Shown here: in pieces, positions 30,300-39,978 of the stretch
Layout of the letters: each line of letters starts with the position of its first letter
Position numbering within the stretch: the stretch's first letter is position 1
Origin: Cherax quadricarinatus
Lineage: Eukaryota > Arthropoda > Malacostraca > Decapoda > Parastacidae
Direction of reading: 5' to 3'
NCBI RefSeq assembly: GCF_038502225.1
Contig: NW_027196980.1
Span: 1-64,000 of the forward strand
Length of the DNA: 64,000 bases
Position numbers and translations under genes: made by a program
Notes under the pieces: model-generated
Told to the model about the DNA's origin: nothing
What the model saw: the letters and a program-made list of their open reading frames with translations, nothing else
The model's database searches: none

Positions 30300-30720
30300 G
30301 AGAAGGACTTATGATGACATTTTGGTCCGACTTGGACCATTAACTAGTCATGCACTCTGTGTGACTACAGGCGTCCTCGACTTACGATGGTTTGACTGAC
30401 GATATGGTTTCAATTACTTTGGATATGAAGCTTGAGATAATTACCCAGCATGAAGGCAACAAATCCATAACTTGTATTTAATTACTTTTAAAGGCTGGTA
30501 TTTAGTTAGCTAATAGTAAATATTTGTTTATTTATTAGTGACATATTTATCATATATTCATATTCGACTTACAATATTTTTGAAATATAATAGGTTTGTT
30601 GGAACATAACCCCATCATAAGTTGACAGCCACCTGTAGTTAATGGTCCAAGTCGGACAGAAATGTCATGATAAGTTTCTCTCTTCTATGTGTGGGTTATT
30701 TGTGTATTGGTCCAGTTATG
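30300..30720. repeat. Foldback repeat copy split by a MITE
   Basis: The left part (tggtccgacttggaccatta at 30327) and right part (ggtccaagtcggacagaaat, tgtgggttatttgtgtattg) are the arms of the palindromic repeat seen complete at 35149-35307. A TA-flanked MITE separates them. Confidence 0.75.
30368..30635. mobile_element. Mariner-type MITE M2
   Basis: Ends are caggcgtcctcgacttacga and the inverted ttgacagccacctg, flanked by TA at 30366-30367 and 30636-30637. AT-rich interior without coding. Confidence 0.78.
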
Positions 30721-30758
30721 GTATTATGACTTTTTGTTCGTCAAATAAACACTTGCAG

Positions 30759-30915
30759 GCTGCGCGTGTGGAACGAGAAGTAGCCAGATTCCAAAGAACT
30801 ATCAACGAGACTCAGCGGAGGTGGGAAGAAAACTACGCGCGTCATGCTCCTCGAAGTGTCCATGCTAATGGACAGTCTGACAGCTCCACAGAAGTTCTTC
30901 ATAATCCACGTGTTG
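30759..30915 (+). CDS. Host gene internal exon d
   Basis: The acceptor is aaataaacacttgcag at 30758 and the donor GTTG|GTATGT at 30915/30916. The exon starts in phase 0 and leaves one base, which the exon at 35392 accepts, forming an Asp codon. It encodes a strongly charged, probably helical segment (AARVEREVARFQRTINETQ, then RRWEENYARHAPRSVH) and a serine-rich end. The helical part could form a short coiled coil. The other two frames contain stops, which supports this reading. No domain family recognised. Confidence 0.82.
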
Positions 30916-30984
30916 GTATGTTCTACTTGAGATCAAAAGATTTAACAAGAACTGACATTTTTTCCTCAAATATCATCTTTTACA

Positions 30985-31090
30985 TTGATCCCCAAAAGTC
31001 TATTAGATCATCCTGGAGTGCTCTAATGTTCTCATTAGAATGAATTGGATGGCCTGTTTTGGTGTCATCAGCAAATTTGCTTATGTTTTC
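30985..31090 (-). mobile_element. CR1 RT fragment
   Basis: Matches the minus-strand coding of CR1 copy b around 21470-21555 (tcctggagtgctctaatgtt, then ggtgtcatcagcaaatttgc on the + strand, the FADD-proximal region). About 100 bp, with no open frame. Confidence 0.78.
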
Positions 31091-31107
31091 ATTTTACAAT
31101 TAGTAAT

Positions 31108-31195
31108 TTATGCTCCCAGCATTTTAGTCGCCTCTTACGACACATGACTTATTGAGGAAGGATTCTTCTCCACCTTCCCATGGATTTGCTTATTA
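31108..31195 (-). mobile_element. SINE2 fragment
   Basis: Reverse complement of the SINE2 head: tgctcccagcattttagtcg, cctcttacgac and ccttcccatgga on the + strand match 15106-15185. Confidence 0.75.
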
Positions 31196-32742
31196 TTATA
31201 TATAATATTTGAGTGGAGCTATGATCTTAGTGTACTCTTGTCTCAAAAGATACAGAAGTTATAAGACTCAACCCTTGCAGCCATGCATATAGGTGAGTAT
31301 CTACATATGATTGATTTTTAGAGTTTTCATTTCACAGCCCAACCTAAAACTCAGCTTCCTTTGCTGACTGTGATCAATCAGGCTGTTACTGTTAACAGTC
31401 TGCAGGCCCACATAGTCATCACTACCCAGCTGATCAAGCATTTTCAGATGATGGTGCTCGTTTCCTCTTGAAACATTTTACCTTCACATTGGCAACATTT
31501 CCACTATCTGCTTTTAAGAAGTTGAGCTGTCATGGATTCAGGTGTTGACACGGTGTTCTTTAAATGTTCATTTGACACCCCTATAGTACAGACAGGCTCC
31601 ACTTAGGTTAGGTTCCTGGCTACTGCTGTAAAGTGAAACTTAGCCTTTTTTCATTTTCAAATAAAACCCTGACAGCATGTTTACTCTATCATATATTAAC
31701 CCTTTCACTATCGAGACCCTTGCTCACAAACTTTCTCTCAGTGTCGAAGAATTTTCAAAAAAATAAAAAAAATATTTTTTCTTATGAAATGATAGAGAAT
31801 CCTTTCCCAGTGGTAATGACACCAAAAGTACGAAATTTGATGGAAAACTTATGGAATTACGCTCTCGTGAAGTTAGGGGTCTCGATGATATTTACGCATT
31901 AGCAATTTTGCCCACTTTGAGCCCTTTTTTCGGCCAATTTCATTGTTCCAGTCAGCCAAACTCAAGTTTTTTCTGTTGAATGAGTACAAGAAACTGCTCA
32001 TTTACCAATTTCAATTGCCCAATAAAGTGTTCAGAAATTGGTAATCTGGCCAGTTTCGTACACAATTCAAGTAAGGCCAATTTCAAAATAGGGTCCAAAA
32101 TTAACAATACAAACATTCCCAGCACTAAAATAACATTTTCTCTGTTCATTAGTCACATCTCCAGGCTCCTCTTATATTATGCTTGCTTTCCATTTTGAAT
32201 TTTTATTCACACAAAAAAATAGAAGATTTACTGTTATGCAGACTACTGCATTATTGTAAAAGTGGTATAAATAATATCAGTGCATTTGTGAAAGCATATT
32301 GGGCCCATCAGTTGACGTGTATTGGAAGCGTGACTTGATTTGTACATCGGCAAAAATCTGAACATCGGCAAAAATTTAATATTTCCGCAGCTCTGAGCTC
32401 AATTTCAAGATACTTTTAATCCATAAACCATTCAAAATCATCTCAATTTCTGTAATGCATCTTCCATTCTATCAAATGAGACCAAGAAAATGAGAATACA
32501 GCCATAAATACAACACAAAAATACACCCCAAAGTCAGTGTTTTAAACCAAAAACATGGTCGGAGTTTTTTTTTCCTCACAATGCACTGCATGCTGCAGGA
32601 TTTTTCTTATACTGCGCACACTGACCACTCAGATCCATTCTCTCATATGTAGGCCTACCAGCTTTCTTGTGCAAGATTGGAAGCCGCTAGAATTTTGGTG
32701 TAATATTACGGGACCGACAGTTGTTTGCAAGCCATAATATTA

Positions 32743-32792
32743 TTCAAATTCAAATTCAAAGTTTATTCTCTATAAGGATTACAATGCTGAGT
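32743..32792 (-). mobile_element. LINE-B 3' end inside satellite, first copy
   Basis: The words ttcaaattcaaattcaaag, tttattctctataaggatta and caatgctgagt equal the 3' terminus of the LINE-B at about 9700-9740. It interrupts a monomer after ccataatatta. Confidence 0.9.
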
Positions 32793-33402
32793 GACCGACA
32801 GTGGTTTGCAAGCCATAATATTATGGGACTGACAGTGGTTTGCAAGCCATAATATTATGGGACTGACAGTGGTTTGCAAGCCATAATATTACGGGACTGA
32901 CAGTGGTTTGCAAGCCATAATATTACGGGACCGACAGTGGTTTGCAAGCCATAATATTATGGGACTGACAGTGGTTTGCAAGCCATAATATTATGGGACT
33001 GACAGTGGTTTGCAAGCCATAATATTACGGGACCGACAGTGGTTTGCAAGCCATAATATTACGGGACTGACAGTGGTTTGCGAGCCATAATATTACGGGA
33101 CCGACAGTGGTTTGCAAGCCATAATATTATGGGACTGACAGTGGTTTGCAAGCCATAATATTATGGGACTGACAGTGGTTTGCAAGCCATAATATTATGG
33201 GACTGACAGTGGTTTGCAAGCCATAATATTATGGGACTGACAGTGGTTTGCAAGCCATAATATTATGGGACTGACAGTGGTTTGCAAGCCATAATATTAC
33301 GGGACCGACAGTGGTTTGCAAGCCATAATATTACGGGACCGACAGTGGTTTGCAAGCCATAATATTATGGGACCGACAGTTGTTTGCAAGCCATAATATT
33401 AT

Positions 33403-33457
33403 TCAAATTCAAATTCAAATTCAAAGTTTATTCTCTATAAGGATTACAATGCTGAGT
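33403..33457 (-). mobile_element. LINE-B 3' end inside satellite, second copy
   Basis: Same insert, same position in the monomer and same preceding variant (gacagttgtttgc) as the first copy, but with one extra AAATTC unit. This implies duplication of an array segment, not a second insertion. Confidence 0.9.
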
Positions 33458-34624
33458 GACCGACAGTGGTTTGCAAGCCATAATATTATGGGACTGACAG
33501 TGGCTTGCAAGCCATAATATTACGGGACTGACAGTGGTTTGCGTGCCATAATATTACGGGACCGACAGTGGTTTGCAAGCCATAATATTATGGGACTGAC
33601 AGTGGTTTGCAAGCCATAATATTATGGGACTGACAGTGGTTTGCAAGCCATAATATTATGGGACTGACAGTGGTTTGCAAGCCATAATATTATGGGACTG
33701 ACAGTGGTTTGCAAGCCATAATATTACGGGACCGACGGTGGTTTGCAAGCCATAATATTATGGGACTGACAGTGGTTTGCAAGCCATAATATTATGGGAC
33801 TGACAGTGGTTTGCAAGCCATAATATTACGGGACCGACAGTGGTTTGCAAGCCATAATATTATGGGACTGACAGTGGTTTGCAAGCCATAATATTATGGG
33901 ACTGACAGTGGTTTGCAAGCCATAATATTACGGGACCGACAGTGGTTTGCAAGCCATAATATTATGGGACCGACAGTGGTTTGCAAGCCATAATATTATG
34001 GGACCGACAGTGGTTTGCAAGCCATAATATTACGGGACCGACAGTGGTTTGCAAGCCATAATATTATGGGACTGACAGTGGTTTGCAAGCCATAATATTA
34101 TGGGACCGACAGTGGTTTGCAAGCCATAATATTATGGGACTGACAGTGGTTTGCAAGCCATAATATTATGGGACTGACAGTGGTTTGCAAGCCATAATAT
34201 TACGGGACCGACAGTGGTTTGCAAGCCATAATATTATGGGACCGACAGTGGTTTGCAAGCCATAATATTATGGGACCGACAGTGGTTTGCAAGCCATAAT
34301 ATTATGGGACTGACAGTGAAAGGGTTAAGTGAGCAATAGAACTAGGTTTAAAAAATGCATATACAGTACACACATTATTTACCTTAAAATATTTTCATCC
34401 TTGTAATGAGTGGTGAATATATGTATTGTAGGAAGTCTGAACAAATGAAGAGTGTGTATAATTGAAAGCCACTGCAGTTGCAAAATGTCATAAAGTGAAG
34501 AGCTGCAAAGTGGGGCCTGCCTGTTTTTATTTTTAGCTTTACGTATTCTACATTTTATCTCATCTCTCTCACACTATTAAGTTGATATCATGGAGTGCAG
34601 ATTGAAGACCTGACCCATCAGTAT

Positions 34625-34770
34625 TTTTCCCCAGAAGGGAGGCACATTACCTTGATGCCTGTGAGGGGTTCTTGATACAAGTAACTGGACTTATCTTACC
34701 CTGTCTTGGACTGAACCTACTTGCCTCCCCAGGCACTGTATAATGTAATAATGTTGGTAGAACTACTAAC
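34625..34770 (+). mobile_element. SINE3 copy
   Basis: Blocks ttgatgcctgtgaggggttc, ttgatacaagtaactggac and ccccaggcactgtataatg in the SINE3 order. Truncated at the 3' end. Confidence 0.75.
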
Positions 34771-34814
34771 AGTATCTTAGATAAAAGTACATGTGCCACT
34801 AACGCAACATTTTG

Positions 34815-34905
34815 TTAAGCTTTGTCAAGACTTGACAAAGCTCCTGGACAGCAAAACATTGCCACAATAAATTATCACATGAGCTGCACATGTATTCTTT
34901 TACCT
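34815..34905 (+). repeat. Degenerate Penelope-type terminal repeat
   Basis: The words acttgacaaagctcctgga, cagcaaaacattgccacaat and aaattatcacatgagctgc resemble the PLE ends at 58131-58200 and 36273-36340, with the aaaacatt word in place of gaaacgtt. It is preceded by a short inverted repeat (tttgtcaagacttgacaaag). Confidence 0.55.
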
Positions 34906-35148
34906 AACATACTGCATATGTAATGTGTATGGGTTTAGTGTTTCCCATTGATAAAAATATATGATTTTCCATTCACAGGTATGCATATTTATCAGGTAAC
35001 TTTTTCTTCTCTATTCTTGAGAGTGCTTTAAGGCATTCCCAGTAGTTTAGGTGTTTTATTAATTCTCTATGTTAATCACTTATTGTAATATTTCTGCAAA
35101 AACTTTTAAGAATTAACAAAAAAAGGCACAATACCATGACTGGAGCGA

Positions 35149-35307
35149 TACACAAATAACCCGCACATAGAAGAGAGGAGCTTACGATGACATTTCGGTC
35201 CGACTTCGACCACTTACAAAGTCACACTGAGTGACTTTGTAAATGGTCCAAGTTGGACCGTAACATCGTCTTAAGCTCCTCTCTTCTATATGTGGGTTAT
35301 TTGTGTA
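35149..35307. repeat. Near-perfect foldback (77-bp arms, 5-bp loop)
   Basis: The left arm (35149-35225) starts tacacaaataacccgcacat. The right arm (35231-35307) is its complement, ending tgtgggttatttgtgta. The loop is actga. Only a handful of mismatches separate the arms. Partial copies occur at 5634-5745 and 30300-30720. No coding or transposase ends are seen. Confidence 0.9.
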
Positions 35308-35391
35308 CTTTTAAGAATTGAAAATTTACTGTAATATTTCCACAAACACTTTTAAGAAATGAAAATTTATTACCTTTCCTATCACTTTCAG

Positions 35392-35858
35392 ATGCATACT
35401 TGGTTCCCCGTCGCCATGACCTCTGGCGGACTGTGAGTGAAGACACTATCGCAGTACAACCAAGGGATAGAACAGTTCTGCAGCCACTTTTGAGGCACAC
35501 AAGTGCTGATAACCTGCAGCCCTCTGCTAAAGTTTCAAACCTACACAACCTGGGCTCAGTTCCCCTTCATAACATGAGCAGTATGAATTCAGTGGGCAGC
35601 ATGAGCAATATTAATATAAACAGCTTAACTGGCCTAGGCAAACGTACTAATTACCAGCACCACTCAAAATTTGGAAGATCAGTAGAGAGTGTGAGTACAT
35701 ATAGTGAGGGAGATAGCCATGGTGAAGGATTGGACAGTGATGCATCTATACGCACACCAGAGGAAGTACCTGCTCTTCCTTCAGTCAGGAAACTGGCCTC
35801 CAAGTTTGACCTGGCCAGCCAGGAACGAGTCAATGATTTAGACAAACATGGGAAGGCT
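35392..35858 (+). CDS. Host gene internal exon e
   Basis: The acceptor is cctttcctatcactttcag at 35391. The first two bases complete an Asp codon begun by exon d. The donor GCT|GTAAGT at 35858/35859 is close to consensus and leaves phase 0, matching the next exon. It encodes about 155 residues: an AYLVPRRHDLWRTVSEDTI segment, a LLRHTSADNLQPS segment, an Asn/Ser/Met-rich linker, then an acidic Ser-rich stretch and a C-terminal VRKLASKFDLASQERV segment. The pattern of Arg-x-x-Ser sites suggests phosphorylation, but this is inference. No known domain. Splice sites and phase at both ends make this a confident exon. Confidence 0.9.
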
Positions 35859-35947
35859 GTAAGTATTCATTGTAATTTTCACTGTATTGATTTCACAATG
35901 GTACAGTATGTATATAAACATAAAATACACATAAATTATATACAGTA

Positions 35948-36486
35948 CAGTGGAACCTCGGTTTTTGTGATTAATCAGTTCAGAAAAGTCTGATGATAAA
36001 CTGAATCGCACAAAAACTGAAGCAATGTTTCTCATAAGAAATAAAGGGTATCTTGGTACAGACCTGCAATCAACTTCGACAACCTCTACTAGTGAGAACG
36101 GCTGGATTTGAGAGGGACCTGACCTCCCAACATCTGCGTTCTTACTTCTACTAGTGACCTTCGTCTCACCTCCTGGCGCTATATAAGGCTCCAACCTCAA
36201 AACTTTAAGGATGATGAACTGATTACATCATCTTCAAGTCTCTTCTGCTTCTATCAACTTTTCTGTACTCGACTGAAGAAGCCTACTGTGTAGGCGAAAC
36301 GTTTCGAAATAAAGATACCTAACTGTTGCATATGTGTCTTACCTAACAACCTGTCGGTATTTTATACCATTTTAATGTTCAATTCATTCCAGACACCCAA
36401 AAATATTAAAAAAAAAAAAACATTTTATAGAGAATAACTCTAATTTTATATACAAACTAGGGCATACAAAAACTGAGGTTCCACTG
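35948..36486. mobile_element. Mariner-type MITE M3, itself invaded by a Penelope end
   Basis: Terminal inverted repeats CAGTGGAACCTCGGTTTTTG and the inverted aaaaactgaggttccactg, flanked by TA (35946-35947 and 36487-36488). The terminal ten bases equal those of M1 at 7263. The middle (about 36046-36370) is foreign. Confidence 0.87.
36046..36370 (+). mobile_element. Penelope-like element 3' end with hammerhead-like motif
   Basis: A non-coding 3' part ending cataactgttg-type sequence and cggtattttatacc, similar to the PLE end at 58131-58225. At 36273-36299 the order CTGAAGA, a perfect 6-bp hairpin (gcctac/gtaggc, loop tgt) and GAAA matches a hammerhead-ribozyme core. The cleavage site is not obvious. 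Confidence 0.6.
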
Positions 36487-36621
36487 TACAGTATTTAAGC
36501 AATGGTATTAATTATATAATACAATGACTATTAATCATAATTCTTTACTTTTAAGTTATTGAATTATCATAAAGTATACTGCATTAACAGATGTGAAAAT
36601 TAACTTGTACTTTATTAACAG

Positions 36622-39600
36622 AATTCTCTTTCATTCTATGGAAAGAAGAACATCTTCATGATTGAGAAGTCAGCACCAAGTGACCAACCATACAGTCGTA
36701 GCTTCATCAACAACCTTAACAAGCGAACAGAGAAGCCATATGTTGTTAAAGAGGTAAGGTCTTTGGCTAGTGGTGAAGGTTCCCGTCCTTCTCCTGAGAC
36801 TGACATGTATGAGAGTGATGTGGACAGCACTGAATTTGATGATGAGGCAACAGTAACCAGCCTTAGTCTACCACCAACTCCTGGCTCACTTAGTGATAAG
36901 CACAGCTTAAGTAACTCCAGCCTCATAGACACTGACTCCTGCTTTTCAACGGACTGTAGGGACTCAAATGTGACTACTTCATATGACCAGTCTAGTAATA
37001 AAACTATTTTTGGAGTAACTCTCCGTAAGACAACCACAAATCCTTATGGCAGCTTTGATAAAAGGAAGCAAACATCACTTTCCAGCATTTCTTCTGTGGA
37101 GGAAGTGCAGAGAGCATCTTCTAGAGTGAGCAGCCACAACAACAGACACTCATGGAATACCAGCACAGATGATCTGGAAAGGGAAGTGACTCCATCTGAC
37201 TGTGACTCAGATGCATCTAATAGAAAATTCTATTATGGAAGCATGTCAGATCTATCCAATGAGGAGTCTGTCAAATTAAAAGATCAAAAACAGTTCCATA
37301 GTTCATTTGATTTATCTTCAATTTCAAGATCATTAGAAACAGAGCACTGTGTAGGACCTCTTCAGGTGAATACAAAAGGAATTAAACAAAGAGAAACAAT
37401 TCAGCAAAAGAACAAGCAGGCAGGCACAGCAAGTGTTTGCTTATTGTCTGGTTCAGCCTTTGCACCGAAAGGAAAACGAAGAATGAGTGACTTCCTAAAT
37501 AGCTATGTAGGACATAAATCGATACACGATTTGAACCGAATAGATGAAAAAACAGAAGAGGATACAAATAACCAGAGATACAGAGTTGCTTATAAGACAC
37601 AAAGTCATTCAGTTTCAGACCTTCCAAAAGAACCCCTTAAGAAGAATGATGCATTGAAGAGATCAGTGAGGGAAGACACATCTAAGAGATCAGTGAGTGA
37701 AGATACATCTAAGAGATCAGTGAGTGAAGATACATCTAAGAGATCAGTGAGGGAAGACACATCTAAGAGATCAGTGAGGGAAGACACATCTAAGAGATCA
37801 GTGAGTGAAGATACATCTAAGAGATCAGTGAGTGAAGATACATCTGAGAGATCAGTGAGTGAAGATACATCTAAGAGATCAGTGAGGGAAGACACATCTA
37901 AGAGATCAGTGAGGGAAGACACATCTAAGAGATCAGTGAGTGAAGATACATCTGAGAGATCAGTGAGTGAAGATACATCTAAGAGATCAGTGAGTGAAGA
38001 TACATCTGAGAGATCAGTGAATGAAGATGCATCTAAGAGATCAGTGGGTGAAGATACATCTAAGAGTGAAGATACATGTAAGAAATCAGAGAGTGAAGAT
38101 ACATATACCAAACCAGAGACTGAAGGATCATTCAAAGGTATAGATAAGAATGCTTCAGGACAGGAAAATAACAATGACATCCAAGTCAGACTCAAGGAAC
38201 CGAAAAATAAGACAGTGTCAGAAGTAAATGGAATTACACAACAACCATTCCTTAATTATTTGGAAAAAGCAGAAAGTTCACTCCAAACATCAGGCCAAGA
38301 TACCTTAGATTCATTTGCTTTTGTCAGTCAGGAGTCAGTTGATAGTAGTAAAGCCGTAAATTCCTCTGACAGTCAATCTCTTGAACTGTCCCAAATGTCC
38401 AATGCAGATGTTTGGGATGGCGCATCTTTTATACACACCTCAGATGATACAAATACCGGTACATTGATCAAATCCACAGACAATGATCAATTTAAAATAG
38501 ATTTAAATGAGGCTTATATTTCAACTTTTTACAATCAGCTGGTGGTAGATAATTCTCAGTCATTAACAAAGTCAACTGTTGATACACTCCCTGTTGGAGA
38601 TTCCCCCGTAACACTTAGTAAAGGAGGTAAGGAAGAAACAGTCATTAGCACAACAAATGTGCATCCTGTACAAAAACGCAGGTCCATTGGGGACTTCTTA
38701 AAGGGGTACACAAATATAAGTTCCCTGGATGAAAAAACCGCTTTTAATAAAGTAACAATTCCTAAAAATGCCAACACAGAAACAAACTTGACCCTCATAG
38801 CTGTTTCTGACAGTAATGTTAACATGCAGCCACAAGATCAGAGTGTTCCAGCATCTGGGGCCAATGTTCCAGCATCCAGGGCTGGTGTTCCAACATCCAG
38901 AGCCAGTGTTCCAGCATCCCGAGCCAGTGTTCCATCTGGGGCCAGTGTTCAAAATGTAGTAATGCAAAATGCAAAACAGTCACCTATCTCTAGTAAAGAG
39001 TCTACAAATATGACAAACAAAAATCATAACCATAATGAATCCACAGAGCCCCAGCACCTAGGCAATGAGATTCAAACCCCCAAAAATAATCATCCCGATG
39101 AAAAATTTTCTTATACCACAGACAAGTGTACAGTTATTACTCTGTCAGGCAAGGAGCCATCATTATCAGATGCTTCTTCATCAGTATACCATGCAAATAT
39201 TATATATGTTGGAGACAATATGAAAAATAATCATGGTAAAAATACTGTCCAAAGCAGCACTTTGGACAAAGCTAGTAAAAATACCAGTGATATGGATCCT
39301 GTTAGTATGCACACAAATATCTCATCTATTAAAGACAGTGTTGATGTGACAGCACATCACTCTCAGTCAGAACATAAATTTGTCTCACAATCTGTGAAGC
39401 CTGTTGTGGCTGGAAAGAATCCAGTAGTTAATGATAAAAAATTAGATCATTCACAAGACTTATTACAAGTTAATGATGTTAGGAAAGATGATAATCAAAG
39501 TTCTACAGGACCCTATGTGACAGTAATAGCAGTGAGTGATCTATCAGACAGCTCCCTTCCTTCATACAAGGCTAATGTTACTTCATCTTCTGAAAATTCA

Positions 39601-39978
39601 AGCGATGATGAACTCTTGCTAGATGATCCTGTTGCCCTCGCTAGAATGATAGTCCACAACTCTCGTATAGGCAACAGTAACAGCAAAAATCTTAGAGGGT
39701 TAAAGAAAATAGACCTAACAAAGGCATCAGTTCCAGCTAATTCTCCGTTTTCCCCATTGAGATCAAAATCGAGTAGTTTAATATGTGATTCAAGTGTTGT
39801 TGACAACGTCCCACAAAAGAAGCATGTAGGTCCTAGAGACTCTTGTGATGAAGGTGTACACTCTCAGTTGAGTGATATAGAAGTGGCTTCCTCAGGCACT
39901 TCCATGGAGTCTAAGTCACTTGGTAGTTTGGAGACCTGCGGCGAAGATGGACACGATGCCATGGTACAGTGCAGCTAA
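36622..39978 (+). CDS. Host gene large exon f (1118 codons to a stop)
   Basis: Acceptor ttattaacag at 36621 joins exon e in phase 0. The frame is open for 3357 bp to TAA at 39976-39978. The product is very Ser/Thr/Asp/Asn-rich with almost no hydrophobic runs, so it is likely intrinsically disordered. Segments in order: basic start (NSLSFYGKKNIFMIEKS), acidic Ser-rich region, a motif with RRMSDFLNSYVG, fifteen nine-residue repeats (37657-38061), a second RRSIGDFLKGYT motif, a seven-residue VPASRAS repeat, and an acidic tail. A possible alternative donor ATG|GTACAG at 39963/39964 would skip the stop and continue in phase 0 into 47113 or 48774. I do not recognise the family; a cytoskeletal or junctional scaffold is one speculative option. 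Confidence 0.9.
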   Translation, partial: NSLSFYGKKNIFMIEKSAPSDQPYSRSFINNLNKRTEKPYVVKEVRSLASGEGSRPSPETDMYESDVDSTEFDDEATVTSLSLPPTPGSLSDKHSLSNSSLIDTDSCFSTDCRDSNVTTSYDQSSNKTIFGVTLRKTTTNPYGSFDKRKQTSLSSISSVEEVQRASSRVSSHNNRHSWNTSTDDLEREVTPSDCDSDASNRKFYYGSMSDLSNEESVKLKDQKQFHSSFDLSSISRSLETEHCVGPLQVNTKGIKQRETIQQKNKQAGTASVCLLSGSAFAPKGKRRMSDFLNSYVGHKSIHDLNRIDEKTEEDTNNQRYRVAYKTQSHSVSDLPKEPLKKNDALKRSVREDTSKRSVSEDTSKRSVSEDTSKRSVREDTSKRSVREDTSKRSVSEDTSKRSVSEDTSERSVSEDTSKRSVREDTSKRSVREDTSKRSVSEDTSERSVSEDTSKRSVSEDTSERSVNEDASKRSVGEDTSKSEDTCKKSESEDTYTKPETEGSFKGIDKNASGQENNNDIQVRLKEPKNKTVSEVNGITQQPFLNYLEKAESSLQTSGQDTLDSFAFVSQESVDSSKAVNSSDSQSLELSQMSNADVWDGASFIHTSDDTNTGTLIKSTDNDQFKIDLNEAYISTFYNQLVVDNSQSLTKSTVDTLPVGDSPVTLSKGGKEETVISTTNVHPVQKRRSIGDFLKGYTNISSLDEKTAFNKVTIPKNANTETNLTLIAVSDSNVNMQPQDQSVPASGANVPASRAGVPTSRASVPASRASVPSGASVQNVVMQNAKQSPISSKESTNMTNKNHNHNESTEPQHLGNEIQTPKNNHPDEKFSYTTDKCTVITLSGKEPSLSDASSSVYHANIIYVGDNMKNNHGKNTVQSSTLDKASKNTSDMDPVSMHTNISSIKDSVDVTAHHSQSEHKFVSQSVKPVVAGKNPVVNDKKLDHSQDLLQVNDVRKDDNQSSTGPYVTVIAVSDLSDSSLPSYKANVTSSSENSSDDELLLDDPVALARMIVHNSRIGNSNSKNLRGLKKIDLTKASVPANSPFSPLRSKSSSLICDSSVVDNVPQKKHVGPRDSCDEGVHSQLSDIEVASSGTSMESKSLGSLETCGEDGHDAMVQCS
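37657..38061 (+). repeat. 27-bp coding minisatellite (15 units)
   Basis: Fifteen uninterrupted 27-bp units each encode KRSVSEDTS or a close variant (R, N or G at position 5; E at position 1). Length is an exact multiple of three, so the frame is kept. Some units are identical in DNA sequence, which indicates recent expansion. Each unit alternates basic and acidic residues and holds several Ser/Thr. Confidence 0.96.
38845..38946 (+). repeat. 21-bp coding repeat (4.9 units)
   Basis: Repeats gttccagcatccagagccag-type units encoding VPASRAS variants, in frame within exon f. Confidence 0.93.

Larger units (their letters stand above)
32690..34318. repeat. 34-bp satellite, about 45 monomers, inside element B
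   Basis: The monomer is gggactgacagtggtttgca plus agccataatattat. Most carry the palindrome CCATAATATTATGG or a one-base variant ending attacgg. A second diagnostic position alternates (gaCtg or gaCcg). Two monomers are interrupted by a LINE-B 3' end at 32743-32792 and 33403-33457. The array ends directly in the element's terminal inverted repeat. Confidence 0.97.
31696..34328 (+). mobile_element. TTAA-flanked element B carrying a satellite (2633 bp)
   Basis: The left end is TTAACCCTTTCACTATCG. The right end is gacagtgaaagggttaa, and TTAA lies at 31696-31699 and 34325-34328. Positions 31700-32700 are homologous to elements C and D in the same orientation. The right part, where sibling elements have only two 34-bp subterminal units, is here a 34-bp tandem array of about 1.6 kb. 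No transposase is encoded. Confidence 0.9.

Noticed and set aside
37605..38195. Antisense open frame over the coding minisatellite
   Set aside because: It mirrors the 27-bp repeat in exon f. The sense frame has splice support and extends far beyond the repeat.
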